Shown: positions 53,690 to 62,552, counted from the first letter of the stretch. The stretch: 64,000 nucleotides of DNA from Rhodospirillales bacterium 24-66-33 (GCA_002281855.1 NCHQ01000012.1:62001-126000); one strand, 5' to 3'. The notes: generated by a model from the letters alone, not told the origin. Made by a program: numbers and translations.

Positions 53690-54804
53690 TGCCGGCCTTC
53701 CGACCTCTGCCGCCGGGATCGACCATCGGCATCCTGGGCGGCGGCCAGCTGGGCCGTATGACGGCGCTGGCGGCGGCCCGCCTCGGCTACCCATGCATCG
53801 TCTACGCCCCTGACGACCATCCAGTGGCCGCCCAGGTCTGCGCCGGCCATGTCCGGGGCGCCTATGAGGATGGCGAGGCCCTGGCCCGCTTCGCCGCCCA
53901 GGTAGACGTCGTCACCTACGAATTCGAGAACGTGCCCGAGGGCGCCGTCCTGGAATGCGAGAAGCTGAAGCCGGTGCGGCCGGGCGTGAAGCCCATCCAT
54001 TTCGCCCAGCACCGGCTCCGCGAGAAGGACTTCCTGCGTAAACTGGGCATCGGCACGGCCGACTATCAGCCCATCCGCTCCGAAGCCGACATCGCCGCGG
54101 CCACCGCCCTGCCCGGTATCCTGAAGACCTGCACCGAGGGGTATGACGGCAAGGGCCAGGCGCGCGTCGCCGACCGGGCCGAACTCTCGGCCGCCTGGGC
54201 GAGGCTCGGCCGGCGCGAGTGCATCCTCGAGGCGATGGTCGACTTCGACTGCGAGGTCTCGGCCATCGTCGCCCGCGGACTGGACGGCGCCACGCGCTGC
54301 TTCCCCATCGGCATCAACGGCCATCGCGACGGCATCCTGCGCACGACCACGGTACCCTCGGGCCTGCCGGCGACGACCCTGGCGACCGCCGAACGCTTCG
54401 GCGTCGACCTGGCCCAGGGCCTCGATCTGGTGGGGCTGGTCGCGCTGGAAATGTTCGTGACCAAGGACGGGCGGGTGCTGGCCAACGAGATGGCGCCGCG
54501 GCCGCACAATTCGGGTCACTGGACGATGGACGCCTGCGCCACCAGCCAGTTCGAGCAGCTCGTGCGGGCCATCTGCGGCCTGCCGCTGGGCTCGGTCGAG
54601 GTGCTGGCGCCCTCGCGCATGGAGAACCTGATCGGCGACGAGGCCGACGACTGGCAGCGCTATCTCGCCGAGCCGACGGCGCGGCTGCATCTGTACGGCA
54701 AGGCGGAGGCCCGCCCCGGCCGCAAGATGGGCCACGTCACCTACGTGCTGCCGGGCGTGCTGCCGGCCGCGCGCCCGGACGCTTCGGGCCCGTCCACGAC
54801 CTGA
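53689..54804 (+). CDS. purK: 5-(carboxyamino)imidazole ribonucleotide synthase
   Basis: A 371-aa ATP-grasp enzyme that carboxylates AIR with bicarbonate to N5-CAIR for PurE. It has TIGILGGGQLGRM at the N-terminus, ILKTCTEGYDGKGQ as the ATP-grasp loop and NEMAPRPHNSGHWTMDAC at the metal site. The last 68 bases overlap the 3' end of the convergent COQ9 gene, an unusually long overlap of two coding ends. Confidence 0.95.
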   Translation: MPAFRPLPPGSTIGILGGGQLGRMTALAAARLGYPCIVYAPDDHPVAAQVCAGHVRGAYEDGEALARFAAQVDVVTYEFENVPEGAVLECEKLKPVRPGVKPIHFAQHRLREKDFLRKLGIGTADYQPIRSEADIAAATALPGILKTCTEGYDGKGQARVADRAELSAAWARLGRRECILEAMVDFDCEVSAIVARGLDGATRCFPIGINGHRDGILRTTTVPSGLPATTLATAERFGVDLAQGLDLVGLVALEMFVTKDGRVLANEMAPRPHNSGHWTMDACATSQFEQLVRAICGLPLGSVEVLAPSRMENLIGDEADDWQRYLAEPTARLHLYGKAEARPGRKMGHVTYVLPGVLPAARPDASGPSTT

Positions 54805-55411
54805 GCTGCCCCTTCAGCTTCTCGAACTTCATCACGTCGTCGATGCGGCGGTCGAGGAAGGCCCAGGTGGCCTCGGCGCCGGGCGACCGGTCGTTCAGCC
54901 AGTAGAGCAGGGTCGAGGAATAGACCCCCGCCAGGGTGGCGCGCTTGGTGTAGAAATTGAAGTCGGTGCTGGTGTCGCCGGCCGCGTACCACATGGCGTC
55001 GACCGTCTTGTAGAGCAGCTTCAGCGCCAGCCCGGCATTGAGCGGCAGGGACAGCGTCGACAGCGCCCGCCGCGCCGCCTCGCGCGGCCCGGCATGGCGT
55101 TCCAGCCGGAGGCGGACGGCGCCCTTGATGCGGTCGCGGATCTTGAGGGCCGTGATTCCCTCCTTCTCCATGTCCTCGACGGTGCGCCGGTCGGCGCGCT
55201 CGCTGACATAGGTCAGCGCCTGCAGGGGCCCCCCCGGGAACAGCCGGTCGGCCTCGCCCGGCGGCAGGCCGAGAGCCCGGCCGCTGGCGGCCAGGGCGGC
55301 CCGCGTCCAGCCGTCGAAGGCCGCCTCGGCCATGAACTCGTCCACCAACCGGTCCCGCAGGGAAGAGTCCGGGTCGATTTCCTGTGAATTCGGGGTGTTT
55401 TGCTCGATCAT
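54737..55411 (-). CDS. COQ9 family ubiquinone biosynthesis protein
   Basis: A 224-aa COQ9 protein, a lipid-binding TetR-fold factor that helps COQ7-type hydroxylation of ubiquinone intermediates. The signs are GWTRAALAASGRALGLPPG near the N-terminus, LPLNAGLALKLLYKTVDAMWYAAGDTSTDFNFYTKR-type core pieces and RIDDVMKFEKLKG at the end. It ends in a Pro/Ala/Arg tail that overlaps purK. The ATG at 55411 has a weak ribosome site. It is divergent from rpsU. Confidence 0.92.
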   Translation of the reverse strand: MIEQNTPNSQEIDPDSSLRDRLVDEFMAEAAFDGWTRAALAASGRALGLPPGEADRLFPGGPLQALTYVSERADRRTVEDMEKEGITALKIRDRIKGAVRLRLERHAGPREAARRALSTLSLPLNAGLALKLLYKTVDAMWYAAGDTSTDFNFYTKRATLAGVYSSTLLYWLNDRSPGAEATWAFLDRRIDDVMKFEKLKGQLRSWTGPKRPGARPAARPAARR

Positions 55412-55535
55412 CTGTGGAATATAGGCCGCAATCGGGGGGTTCCCAAGGGTATCCGCCTGTGATACCTACCCGGCCTCTGGAATTCAGGCCCCGGGACATC
55501 CGTGGGCTAAGCCGCATTGGAAGGAAGCGATCGAA

Positions 55536-55739
55536 GTGCAGGTTCTCGTTCGTGAAAACAACGTCGATCAGGCGCTGCGCGTCCTGAAGAAGAAGATGCA
55601 GCGCGAGGGCATCTTCCGCGAGATGAAGCTCCGCCGCAACTACGAGAAGCCGTCCGAGCGCCGCGCCCGTGAGCGCGCCGAGGCCATCCGCCGCACGCGC
55701 AAGCTGATGCGCAAGCGCATGGAGCGCGAGGGCTACTAG
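55536..55739 (+). CDS. rpsU: 30S ribosomal protein S21
   Basis: A 67-aa basic protein, entirely S21-like: [21 protein letters not shown], then [20 protein letters not shown] and an Arg/Lys-rich tail. S21 joins the small subunit near the anti-Shine-Dalgarno region and affects initiation. The start is GTG at 55536 with an AAGGAAG site. A strong terminator follows 28 bases after the stop, so it is transcribed alone. Confidence 0.96.
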   Translation: MQVLVRENNVDQALRVLKKKMQREGIFREMKLRRNYEKPSERRARERAEAIRRTRKLMRKRMEREGY

Positions 55740-55766
55740 TCCTCCCCTCCTCGCACGAGACGACGA

Positions 55767-55791
55767 CCCCCGGCATCCCCGGGGGTTTTTG
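55767..55791 (+). terminator. Rho-independent terminator after rpsU
   Basis: An 8-bp stem ACCCCCGG (55767-55774) with CCGGGGGT (55780-55787), 5-base loop and a run of T, ending the rpsU transcript. Clear stem and T tract give high confidence. Confidence 0.88.
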
Positions 55792-55816
55792 TTTGGCTGG
55801 AAATGGAAGGGCCAAC

Positions 55817-55889
55817 GGAGCGCGCAACTCCAGTTGCGCTCATGCCTTGGCTATTCACGAGCGTGAGCGCCACAGGAGTGGCGCGCTCC
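55817..55889. repeat. Inverted repeat, REP-like family A, copy 2 (diverged)
   Basis: The left arm 55817-55841 is identical to the left arm at 22709-22733. The right arm 55865-55889 has drifted (GCGCCACAGGAGTGGCGC in place of the original palindrome), so the two arms now form separate local hairpins. The spacer is AT-richer. It lies between the rpsU terminator and the next minus-strand ORF. Confidence 0.7.
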
Positions 55890-55910
55890 CATGAGCGCTC
55901 TATCGCGACA

Positions 55911-56093
55911 TCATTCTGGTTTCGATGCACCTGCAACGAATGCCGCCGCATGACGATCACGTAGTCGGCGGAAGACTTCTGCCGGAACGCTTGCCGTCGG
56001 ATCCACAAGCGCTTCCTCCACCGCTTGTCTCAACTCAGCCGCCGAAGCGCATGTGCGAGGCTTCCCGCAGTTCGGCTGACTCTTGGGCGACAT
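55911..56093 (-). CDS. Small hypothetical protein, possibly antitoxin-like
   Basis: A 60-aa ORF with a Cys/Pro-rich start (SPKSQPNCGKPRTC) and a helical C-terminus (LRQAVEEALVDPTASVPAEVFRRLRDRH) that recalls small antitoxin/stability-determinant tails. A GGAGGA sequence lies directly against the ATG at 56093, with almost no spacing, which weakens the start. No toxin gene is adjacent. It may be real but could be chance in this GC-rich DNA. Confidence 0.4.
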   Translation of the reverse strand: MSPKSQPNCGKPRTCASAAELRQAVEEALVDPTASVPAEVFRRLRDRHAAAFVAGASKPE

Positions 56094-56145
56094 GTCATTC
56101 CTCCATAGTCGACGGCGGTGAGTTAAGAAGGCGCTGGTGCTTTCC

Positions 56146-56781
56146 TCAAGTCACGAGCGCCGCGATCGCCGCTTCCAGTTCGGCCACATCGGTCACGACG
56201 GCGTCGGGCGTTTCGGCCGCCGAGCGCGGGCGCTGCCGGCGCCAGCGGCCTGAGCGGAACTGGATGGTCGCCATGCCGGTCGCCTTGGCCGGCGCGATGT
56301 CGGCATCGATCCGGTCACCCACCAGGATGCACTCGGTCGGTGCCGCGGCGAGGTCCCGGACGAACAGCGCCGCCAGCCCTGCCCGCTCCAGCCGCTCCCA
56401 GCGCGGCTCGCGTGCTCCGAGTACGAGTCCGCGTGCCTTCAGGCGATTCAGCAGGTCCTCGATGCCAGGCCGAAGTTGGAAGGCATCGAGCCGCCCGGTC
56501 ATGGCCTCGACCCGCCGCGCCACGCGCGCCACGGTCGCGGGCTCGCCGCCGCACAGCGTCTCGATCATGTGGCGCATGACGTCGGGTGCGAAGGCAGCCA
56601 CCGCCTGCTCGGACGCCTCTTCCACTATCGCCGGATCGACGCGGATTCCTTCCAGCCCGCAAGCCGACGCGATGGCGCCGTCGAGAGCCATCTCCCAAGC
56701 GAATTCGAGATCTACCGCGCCGCCGATGTCGAAGATGACGGCGCGATAGGCCGATTTCCCGGGACTCATTGGATCCGACAT
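56146..56781 (-). CDS. HAD-superfamily hydrolase
   Basis: A 211-aa HAD phosphatase-like protein. Motif I is VIFDIGGAVD, where the second Asp is a Gly as in many DIGG-type HADs; motif III/IV is VGDRIDADIAPAKATGM. The cap is short and helical. Substrate unknown. Start ATG 56781 (MSDPMSPGK) is favoured; ATG 56769 overlaps the stop of the upstream MORN gene (ATGA). It is last in a minus-strand run after the MORN pair. Confidence 0.85.
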   Translation of the reverse strand: MSDPMSPGKSAYRAVIFDIGGAVDLEFAWEMALDGAIASACGLEGIRVDPAIVEEASEQAVAAFAPDVMRHMIETLCGGEPATVARVARRVEAMTGRLDAFQLRPGIEDLLNRLKARGLVLGAREPRWERLERAGLAALFVRDLAAAPTECILVGDRIDADIAPAKATGMATIQFRSGRWRRQRPRSAAETPDAVVTDVAELEAAIAALVT

Positions 56782-58169
56782 CCCCACGGCTCGCTCCTGA
56801 TGGGGGTATCGTTTCGCCCGGGAAGAACCGTCCAGAGACAATCCCACCTCTCTTGCTCCTGCAGGTGTGCCATCTCTGCGTCGACCGGTGTGCCGTCCTT
56901 CCAGGTACCTTCGAAGCGCCGGCCATCACGCGTCACGAACACACCCGCCCCCTGCGGAACCCCGTCGATCCAGTTGCCCTTGAACTCGCCCTGCCGCCCC
57001 TTTGCGCTCCCCTCGCCCGTCAGCCTGCCCTCGCGCCACTGCCCCTCCCACTGCCAACCACCCGACATCGTCAGCACGCCGGTGGCCCACTCGCCCAGCT
57101 TCCAGGTTCCCCGGTACTGCCGCTCGTCAGGGAATGTCACCGTCCCCTCCAGCAAGACGCCGTCCTTCCAAAGGCCGTCGTATCGGATCTCGTATTTTAT
57201 AAGCTGGCCCAGTCCCCATGTGGTCTCGTATTCCGTACGCTCGCCGCGTCCCGTGATTCGCCCACCCTCCATTCGCCCCGAATAGCGAACAACCCTCTTT
57301 CCATCGCGGAACCACTCGAGAGTGCCCTCGCCTTCGGCGCGCCCGTCGACACACGGCCCCGTCCAGACGGCATTCATCCGTCTCCACGGATTGCGAGCAT
57401 ACTTTCTCCACGGATTGCCCATATACGGATTGCGCACTTCGCACTGATCGGCCGCCTCGACCCAGCGCGGCGGTCCCAGGAAGAAAGGCATCGTCAACAG
57501 GGCAACGAACAGGATCAATCCAACGGCGAACGGTATCCGGACTGGCGACCGGCAAAAGGCGAGCCAATAACTCGTCTCTGGCCGGGGATCAGGACTGGCT
57601 GCTCCCCATTTACGGATCCCTTCATCGACCTGCGCGAGCAATTTCAGTCGAGCTATGTCGAGGTCGCCGGAGAAGATCGGAAAGTAGTTCAGGTGCTTCC
57701 TGACGTCGCGCCCAACGTGCCGATACCCGTTACTCTTGAGGCGAGCATAGAAGGATTGCGGATCGACGAGTTGCAACGCCACGATCTCGAAGTTTACCCG
57801 GCGGCTCCCGATGGTCGCAGTGTGGGCCCCTTTGATATCGGACCACCGGATAAGGTCTGGCGTACGCTTGCCAAGGACCATGATGCCCTCGTTGGAAATC
57901 CGAAGGGCAACTGGCCGCCGGATCGCATCCCGCGCCCCCTTCCAAAGCAAGAATGCCGCGCAGCCGATGAAAATCCCACCGTACGCATACGCGACGAACC
58001 GATGCGTCGACACAGTCGACCACCACAGGAAACAGCCCAAACCCGCGATAACGATGGCTCCAGCGATTCTTTTCCATCCCGCCATCGCCTTCTGGCGAAT
58101 AACGATCGGCTCGGTCGGATCGGGTCGAGGGTCCTCTCCGGGTGCTGCAGCGATCACCGGTTTCGACAT
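56766..58169 (-). CDS. MORN-repeat membrane protein, paralogue 2
   Basis: A 467-aa protein. Two N-terminal membrane helices (about residues 32-50 and 60-78) precede a soluble domain (TPDLIRWSDIKGAH, resembling STM3941-type PH-like domains), then a third helix (about 212-232), and a C-terminal series of MORN repeats (YSGRMEGGRITGRGE, YRGTWKLGEWATGV, FKGNWIDGVPQGAGV, FEGTWKDGTPV). MORN repeats usually bind membranes or proteins. The ATG at 58169 overlaps the end of its paralogue by 16 bases. Function unknown. Confidence 0.8.
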   Translation of the reverse strand: MSKPVIAAAPGEDPRPDPTEPIVIRQKAMAGWKRIAGAIVIAGLGCFLWWSTVSTHRFVAYAYGGIFIGCAAFLLWKGARDAIRRPVALRISNEGIMVLGKRTPDLIRWSDIKGAHTATIGSRRVNFEIVALQLVDPQSFYARLKSNGYRHVGRDVRKHLNYFPIFSGDLDIARLKLLAQVDEGIRKWGAASPDPRPETSYWLAFCRSPVRIPFAVGLILFVALLTMPFFLGPPRWVEAADQCEVRNPYMGNPWRKYARNPWRRMNAVWTGPCVDGRAEGEGTLEWFRDGKRVVRYSGRMEGGRITGRGERTEYETTWGLGQLIKYEIRYDGLWKDGVLLEGTVTFPDERQYRGTWKLGEWATGVLTMSGGWQWEGQWREGRLTGEGSAKGRQGEFKGNWIDGVPQGAGVFVTRDGRRFEGTWKDGTPVDAEMAHLQEQERWDCLWTVLPGRNDTPIRSEPWGCRIQ

Positions 58170-59452
58170 CTCGCCGTTCCGACACCGCTAGAGCGGTCTC
58201 CGAATCGCCTTGAGGCGTTATCCCACAGGCAATCCCATTTTTCCTGTTCCTGGAGGCGAGCTACCTCCGGATCGACGGGCCGACCATCACGCCACTGTCC
58301 TTCAAACCGCCGGCCATCGCTTGTCACGAAAACGCCCGTGCCTTCAGGAACACCATTGGTCCAATTGCCTTCGTACTGCCCCTGAGGTCCGCGAGCGACG
58401 CCCTTGCGCGTAAGTTGCCCTCGATACCAGTGGTCTTCCAGGCGGTAGCCGCCTGGCGCCGTCAGCACACCTCTCGTCCAGTCTCCGCTGTCCCACTTGC
58501 CGCTGTATCGCCGGCCGTCGGGATACGTCGCGACTCCTTCGCGCAGGTCGCCGTCCTTCCACGTGCCTTCGTAGCGAATTTGGCTTTCGGTCAACTCCCC
58601 GCGCCCCGTGATCCGGCCTCCTTCCATGTGCCCCGAATAGCGTACCGTCCGGCTGCCATCACGAAACCATTCGAGGACACCCGTACCTTGAGCGCGGCCA
58701 TCGACGCACGGCCCCTTCCAAGTGACGGTCGTCGCCTTCGCGCGTCTCCACTCCCTGCCACCGTACCGATTGCGCACTTCGCAATTCTCAGCCGCTTCGA
58801 CCCAGCGCGGGGGACTGAGAAGGGCGAAGGGTGCGGTAAAAAGGGCAACGAGCAGTACCAGGCCTATCGCGAACGGCGCTCGCCCCGGCAAGCGAGTAAA
58901 CAGAGCCTGGAAGTTCGTTTCGGGCGACGGATCGGGATCGGCCGTCCCCCACCGGCGGATCGCCTCGTTGACGGCCAGGAGCATCTGCTCCGGCTCCATG
59001 TCCAGGCCGGTGGACGCGAGCGCGTAGTATTTGGGGCGCAGTCCGGTGTCCGGGCCCAGCCAACGCGGCTTGTCGGCATCCAGGCGTGCATAGAAGGGGC
59101 GTGGATTCACGAGTTCCAGCGCGATGATCGGCACGTCTACACGTTGACTGCTCTCGATCGCGGCATGAGCGCCCTTGATATCGGACCACAGGATGAGATC
59201 GGGAGAGCGCCCCCGGTAGGCCGTGATCCCCTTGTCGGTGATCTGGATCGCGAAAGGCACCGGCCGGATCAGATTCCTGACGGCGAGACAAAGACCCAAC
59301 ATGCCAGTCGCGACGACAATGAAGCCGTATAAATGGGCCGCCACCGGGTGCGTCGGGACGAACAAATGCCACAGCCACCAGCCAAGTGTCGCGAACCCGA
59401 TGGCCATCGCGATGGCGATCGTCCCGCTCACGAACCGCGAGCCGAACGGCAT
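58154..59452 (-). CDS. MORN-repeat membrane protein, paralogue 1 (start may be an ATT further upstream)
   Basis: A tandem relative of the next gene, with the same order: two N-terminal helices, a WSDIKGAH domain, a middle helix and C-terminal MORN repeats. ATG 59452 gives 432 aa, but the paralogue has about 28 more N-terminal residues, and these align in frame with sequence here beginning at an ATT (59536-59534) where the paralogue has ATG. No ATG/GTG/TTG lies between. Either ATT is used as a start, coupled to the pntB stop (ATTAG), or the first part was lost. Both copies are probably membrane-anchored. Confidence 0.8.
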   Translation of the reverse strand: MPFGSRFVSGTIAIAMAIGFATLGWWLWHLFVPTHPVAAHLYGFIVVATGMLGLCLAVRNLIRPVPFAIQITDKGITAYRGRSPDLILWSDIKGAHAAIESSQRVDVPIIALELVNPRPFYARLDADKPRWLGPDTGLRPKYYALASTGLDMEPEQMLLAVNEAIRRWGTADPDPSPETNFQALFTRLPGRAPFAIGLVLLVALFTAPFALLSPPRWVEAAENCEVRNRYGGREWRRAKATTVTWKGPCVDGRAQGTGVLEWFRDGSRTVRYSGHMEGGRITGRGELTESQIRYEGTWKDGDLREGVATYPDGRRYSGKWDSGDWTRGVLTAPGGYRLEDHWYRGQLTRKGVARGPQGQYEGNWTNGVPEGTGVFVTSDGRRFEGQWRDGRPVDPEVARLQEQEKWDCLWDNASRRFGDRSSGVGTARCRNR

Positions 59453-59531
59453 CTTCTGATGAATGGTGATTGTCTCGGACGGGGAAGGCTTTGCCCCTTC
59501 CCCCGGCGTTGCCTCGGCTTGCGCCGGTTCG

Positions 59532-60941
59532 CTAATGCGAGGAGCCCTCGAGCGACTTCACGATGTTCTCGCACATCACCTTTGCGTCGGCGAACAGCAT
59601 CATGGTGTTGTCGCGGAAGAACAGTTCGTTGTCGACGCCGGCATAGCCCGAGGACATGCCGCGCTTCACGAACAGCACGGTCTGCGCCTTCTCGACGTCG
59701 AGGATCGGCATGCCGTAGATCGCGCTCTTCGGATCGGTCTTGGCGGCCGGATTGGTGACGTCGTTGGCGCCGATCACGAAGGCCACGTCGGTCGAGGCGA
59801 AGTCGCGGTTGATGTCGTCGAGCTCGAAGACCTCGTCGTAGGGCACGTTGGCCTCGGCCAGCAGCACGTTCATGTGGCCGGGCATGCGGCCGGCCACCGG
59901 ATGGATGGCGTAGCGCACCTGCACGCCCTCCTTCTTCAGGAGGTCGGCCATCTCGCGCAGCGCGTGCTGGGCCTGCGCCACCGCCATGCCGTAGCCCGGC
60001 ACGATGATGACCGACTGCGCGTTCTTCATCAGGAAGGCCGCATCCTCGGCCGAGCCGGCCTTGACCGGCTTGTCGTTCTTCACGGCGGGCCCGCCGGCCG
60101 CCGCGCTGTCGGTGCCGAAGCCGCCCAGGATCACGTTGAAGATCGAGCGGTTCATGCCCTTGCACATGATGTAGCTCAGGATCGCGCCCGAGGAGCCGAC
60201 CAGCGCGCCGGTCACGATCAGCGCGGTATTGCCCAGGGTGAAGCCGATGCCGGCCGCCGCCCATCCCGAGTAGGAGTTGAGCATCGACACCACGACCGGC
60301 ATGTCGGCGCCGCCGATCGGCAGGATCAGCAGGAAGCCCAGCGCCAGCGACAGCACGACCAGCAGGACGAAGGTCGAGGTGTGGCCGCGCATGGCGAACC
60401 AGACCAGCAGCACGACCAGCGCGATGCCCAGCAGCGCGTTCAGCGGATGCTGGCCCTTGAAGATCAGCGGCGAGCCCGAGACCAGGCCCTGCAGCTTGGC
60501 GAAGGCCACGACCGAGCCGGTGAAGGTGATGGCGCCGATGACCGTGCCCAGTCCCATCTCGATCAGGCTCTGGGCCTTGATCTTGCCGGGCAGGCCGATC
60601 CCGAAGGCCTCGGGGGACAGGAACGCGGCGGCGGCCACGAAGACCGCGGCGAGACCGACGAGCGAATGGAAGGCCGCCACGAGCTGAGGCAGCGCCGTCA
60701 TCTGGATGCGCAGGGCCACGAAAGTGCCGATCGCGCCGCCGATCACCAGGCCGGCCAGGATCAGCCAGGGTGAGAGGACGCCGGGCGACAGTACGGTGAC
60801 GCCGATGGCCACGACCATGCCGACGATGCCGAACAGGTTGCCCTGCCGCGAGGTCGTGGGCGAAGACAGGCCGCGCAACGCCATGATGAAGCAGATGGCG
60901 GCGATCAGATAGCCGTAGGCGGCCAGTTCCTGGGTGAACAT
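59532..60941 (-). CDS. pntB: NAD(P) transhydrogenase subunit beta
   Basis: A 469-aa membrane protein with about nine helices in the N-terminal half and the NADP-binding dIII domain at the C-terminus (VIIVPGYGMAVAQAQHAL, VLFVKRGMSSGYAGVDN). PntB and the alpha subunits couple hydride transfer from NADH to NADP to proton flow. It lies 16 bases after pntAB, in a pntAA-pntAB-pntB operon that probably also feeds the MORN gene downstream, which abuts its stop. Confidence 0.95.
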   Translation of the reverse strand: MFTQELAAYGYLIAAICFIMALRGLSSPTTSRQGNLFGIVGMVVAIGVTVLSPGVLSPWLILAGLVIGGAIGTFVALRIQMTALPQLVAAFHSLVGLAAVFVAAAAFLSPEAFGIGLPGKIKAQSLIEMGLGTVIGAITFTGSVVAFAKLQGLVSGSPLIFKGQHPLNALLGIALVVLLVWFAMRGHTSTFVLLVVLSLALGFLLILPIGGADMPVVVSMLNSYSGWAAAGIGFTLGNTALIVTGALVGSSGAILSYIMCKGMNRSIFNVILGGFGTDSAAAGGPAVKNDKPVKAGSAEDAAFLMKNAQSVIIVPGYGMAVAQAQHALREMADLLKKEGVQVRYAIHPVAGRMPGHMNVLLAEANVPYDEVFELDDINRDFASTDVAFVIGANDVTNPAAKTDPKSAIYGMPILDVEKAQTVLFVKRGMSSGYAGVDNELFFRDNTMMLFADAKVMCENIVKSLEGSSH

Positions 60942-60957
60942 CCCTTGCTCCCGCCGA

Positions 60958-61380
60958 CTACTTCTTGACCGGTTTCTTCTTGAACATCGACAGCATCCGG
61001 TGCGTGACGATGAACCCGCCGAAGATGTTCACCGCGGCCAGCGCCACGGCGATGAAGCCGAAGAGCTGCGCGGCGCCCAGCCCCTTGAGGCCCGCCGCCA
61101 GCAGCGCGCCGACGATGATCACGGAGGAAACGGCGTTGGTGACGGCCATCAGCGGTGAATGCAGCGCCGGGGTCACCCGCCAGACCACGTAGTAGCCCAC
61201 GAAGCACGAGAGCGCGAAGATGGTCAGCAGCGCCACGAACGGCATGTGGCCGTCGGGAATGGCGACCGGGGCGGCCGCCGCCGCGTCGGTGATCTGCTGC
61301 GCCAGGGCCTTGAGCTGCGAGGCGACGTCCTGCGCCTGGGTCGCGAGCTTGGAGGCCTCGCCTGCGATCTTGTCGTCCAT
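60958..61380 (-). CDS. pntAB: NAD(P) transhydrogenase subunit alpha part 2 (PntAB)
   Basis: A 140-aa membrane part of the split alpha subunit. The N-terminal 40 residues are polar and helical ([19 protein letters not shown]); then three to four membrane segments ([59 protein letters not shown]) ending [10 protein letters not shown]. The TNAVS stretch is highly conserved in transhydrogenases. The split into PntAA and PntAB is the alphaproteobacterial type known from Rhodospirillum rubrum. Confidence 0.93.
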   Translation of the reverse strand: MDDKIAGEASKLATQAQDVASQLKALAQQITDAAAAAPVAIPDGHMPFVALLTIFALSCFVGYYVVWRVTPALHSPLMAVTNAVSSVIIVGALLAAGLKGLGAAQLFGFIAVALAAVNIFGGFIVTHRMLSMFKKKPVKK

Positions 61381-61389
61381 GGGCCGCTC

Positions 61390-62538
61390 CTAAGCCTGGG
61401 TCAGCGAGGGATGCACGATCTGCCCGTCGCGGGTGACCAGCGTGCCCTTCACGACCTCGTCCTCGAGGTTGATCGTGAGCGCCTTGGTCTCCTTGTCGAC
61501 CATCGGCGTGATGAAGTTCAGCAGGTTGCGCGAGAACAGCGCCGAGGCGTCGGTCGCCAGCTCGCCCGGAAGGTTGGCCGGACCGACGATCTTCACACCG
61601 TACTTCTCGACCACCGTGCCGAACTCCGACAGCGGGCAGTTGCCGCCCTGCTCGACCGCCATGTCGACGATCACCGAGCCGGGCTTCATGGTCTTGACCA
61701 TTTCCTCGGTCACCAGCACCGGCGCCTTGCGCCCGGGGATCAATGCCGTGGTGATCACGATGTCCTGCAGCTTGATGTGGTCGGCCACCAGCGCCGCCTG
61801 CTTGGCCTGGTACTCGGCACTCATCTGCTTGGCGTAGCCGCCCGCGGTCTCGGCCGCCTTGAACTCCTCGTCCTCGACGGCGACGAACTTGGCGCCGAGC
61901 GACTGGACCTGCTCCTTCGTTGCCGGGCGCACGTCGGTTGCCGTGACGACCGAGCCGAGGCGGCGGGCCGTGGCGATCGCCTGGAGGCCCGCGACGCCGA
62001 CACCCATGATGAAGCTGCGCGACGGCGCCAGGGTGCCGCCGGGCGTCATCATCTGCGGGAAGATGCGGCCGTAATTGTTCGCGGCCACCAGCACGGCCTT
62101 GTAGCCGGCCAGATTGGCCTGCGAGGACAGAATGTCCATCGACTGCGCACGCGTGATGCGCGGAATCAGTTCGAGTGCGAACGAGGTGACGCCGCGCGAC
62201 GCCAGCGCCTGCACCAGCTCCTTGTTGGTCAGCGCCCCGAGCGGCGCCATCAGCGTCTGGCCCTGGCGCAGCAGGCCGAGTTCGTCGAGCCCTTCCTCGG
62301 CCGTCATCGGCCGCTGGATCTTGAAGACGATGTCGCCCGCGGCGATGGCCGAGGCCGCGTCCGGCACGATCGTCGCGCCGGCTTCGCTATAGGCCTGATC
62401 GGTGTAGGCGGCGACCGTTCCGGCACCCGCCTCGATCGTGATCTCCGCGCCCAGCGCCTTCAGTTTCTTGACGGTCTCGGGAGTGGCGGCCACACGGGTT
62501 TCGTGGGGCCTGCGTTCTTTGATGATAGCGATTTTCAT
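61390..62538 (-). CDS. pntAA: NAD(P) transhydrogenase subunit alpha part 1 (PntAA)
   Basis: A 382-aa NAD(H)-binding dI subunit, like alanine dehydrogenase. It has KERRPHETRVAATPETVKKL, the catalytic QAN region in ILSSQANLAGYKAV and the nucleotide loop FIMGVGVAGLQAIATARRLG, then ALIPGRKAPVLV. The start is ATG 62538. Just upstream the start region is duplicated: a second ATG at 62552 opens a 5-codon frame (MKIAP) that ends in a stop overlapping the real ATG. It is the first gene of pntAA-pntAB-pntB. Confidence 0.94.
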   Translation of the reverse strand: MKIAIIKERRPHETRVAATPETVKKLKALGAEITIEAGAGTVAAYTDQAYSEAGATIVPDAASAIAAGDIVFKIQRPMTAEEGLDELGLLRQGQTLMAPLGALTNKELVQALASRGVTSFALELIPRITRAQSMDILSSQANLAGYKAVLVAANNYGRIFPQMMTPGGTLAPSRSFIMGVGVAGLQAIATARRLGSVVTATDVRPATKEQVQSLGAKFVAVEDEEFKAAETAGGYAKQMSAEYQAKQAALVADHIKLQDIVITTALIPGRKAPVLVTEEMVKTMKPGSVIVDMAVEQGGNCPLSEFGTVVEKYGVKIVGPANLPGELATDASALFSRNLLNFITPMVDKETKALTINLEDEVVKGTLVTRDGQIVHPSLTQA

Positions 62539-62552
62539 GGGGCGATTTTCAT
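62535..62552 (-). promoter_or_regulatory. Five-codon minicistron overlapping the pntAA start
   Basis: A tandem 13-bp direct repeat (62528-62540 and 62542-62554, period 14) has copied the pntAA start. The upstream copy reads ATG-AAA-ATC-GCC-CCA-TGA, whose TGA shares bases with the real pntAA ATG. This could act as a coupling minicistron. The real start keeps its own position; the effect on expression is unknown. Confidence 0.6.

Noticed and set aside
55815..55895. CRISPR-like array suggested by repeated GCGCAACT blocks
   Set aside because: There are only inverted, not direct, repeats, and no regular spacers or cas genes; it is a REP-type palindrome.
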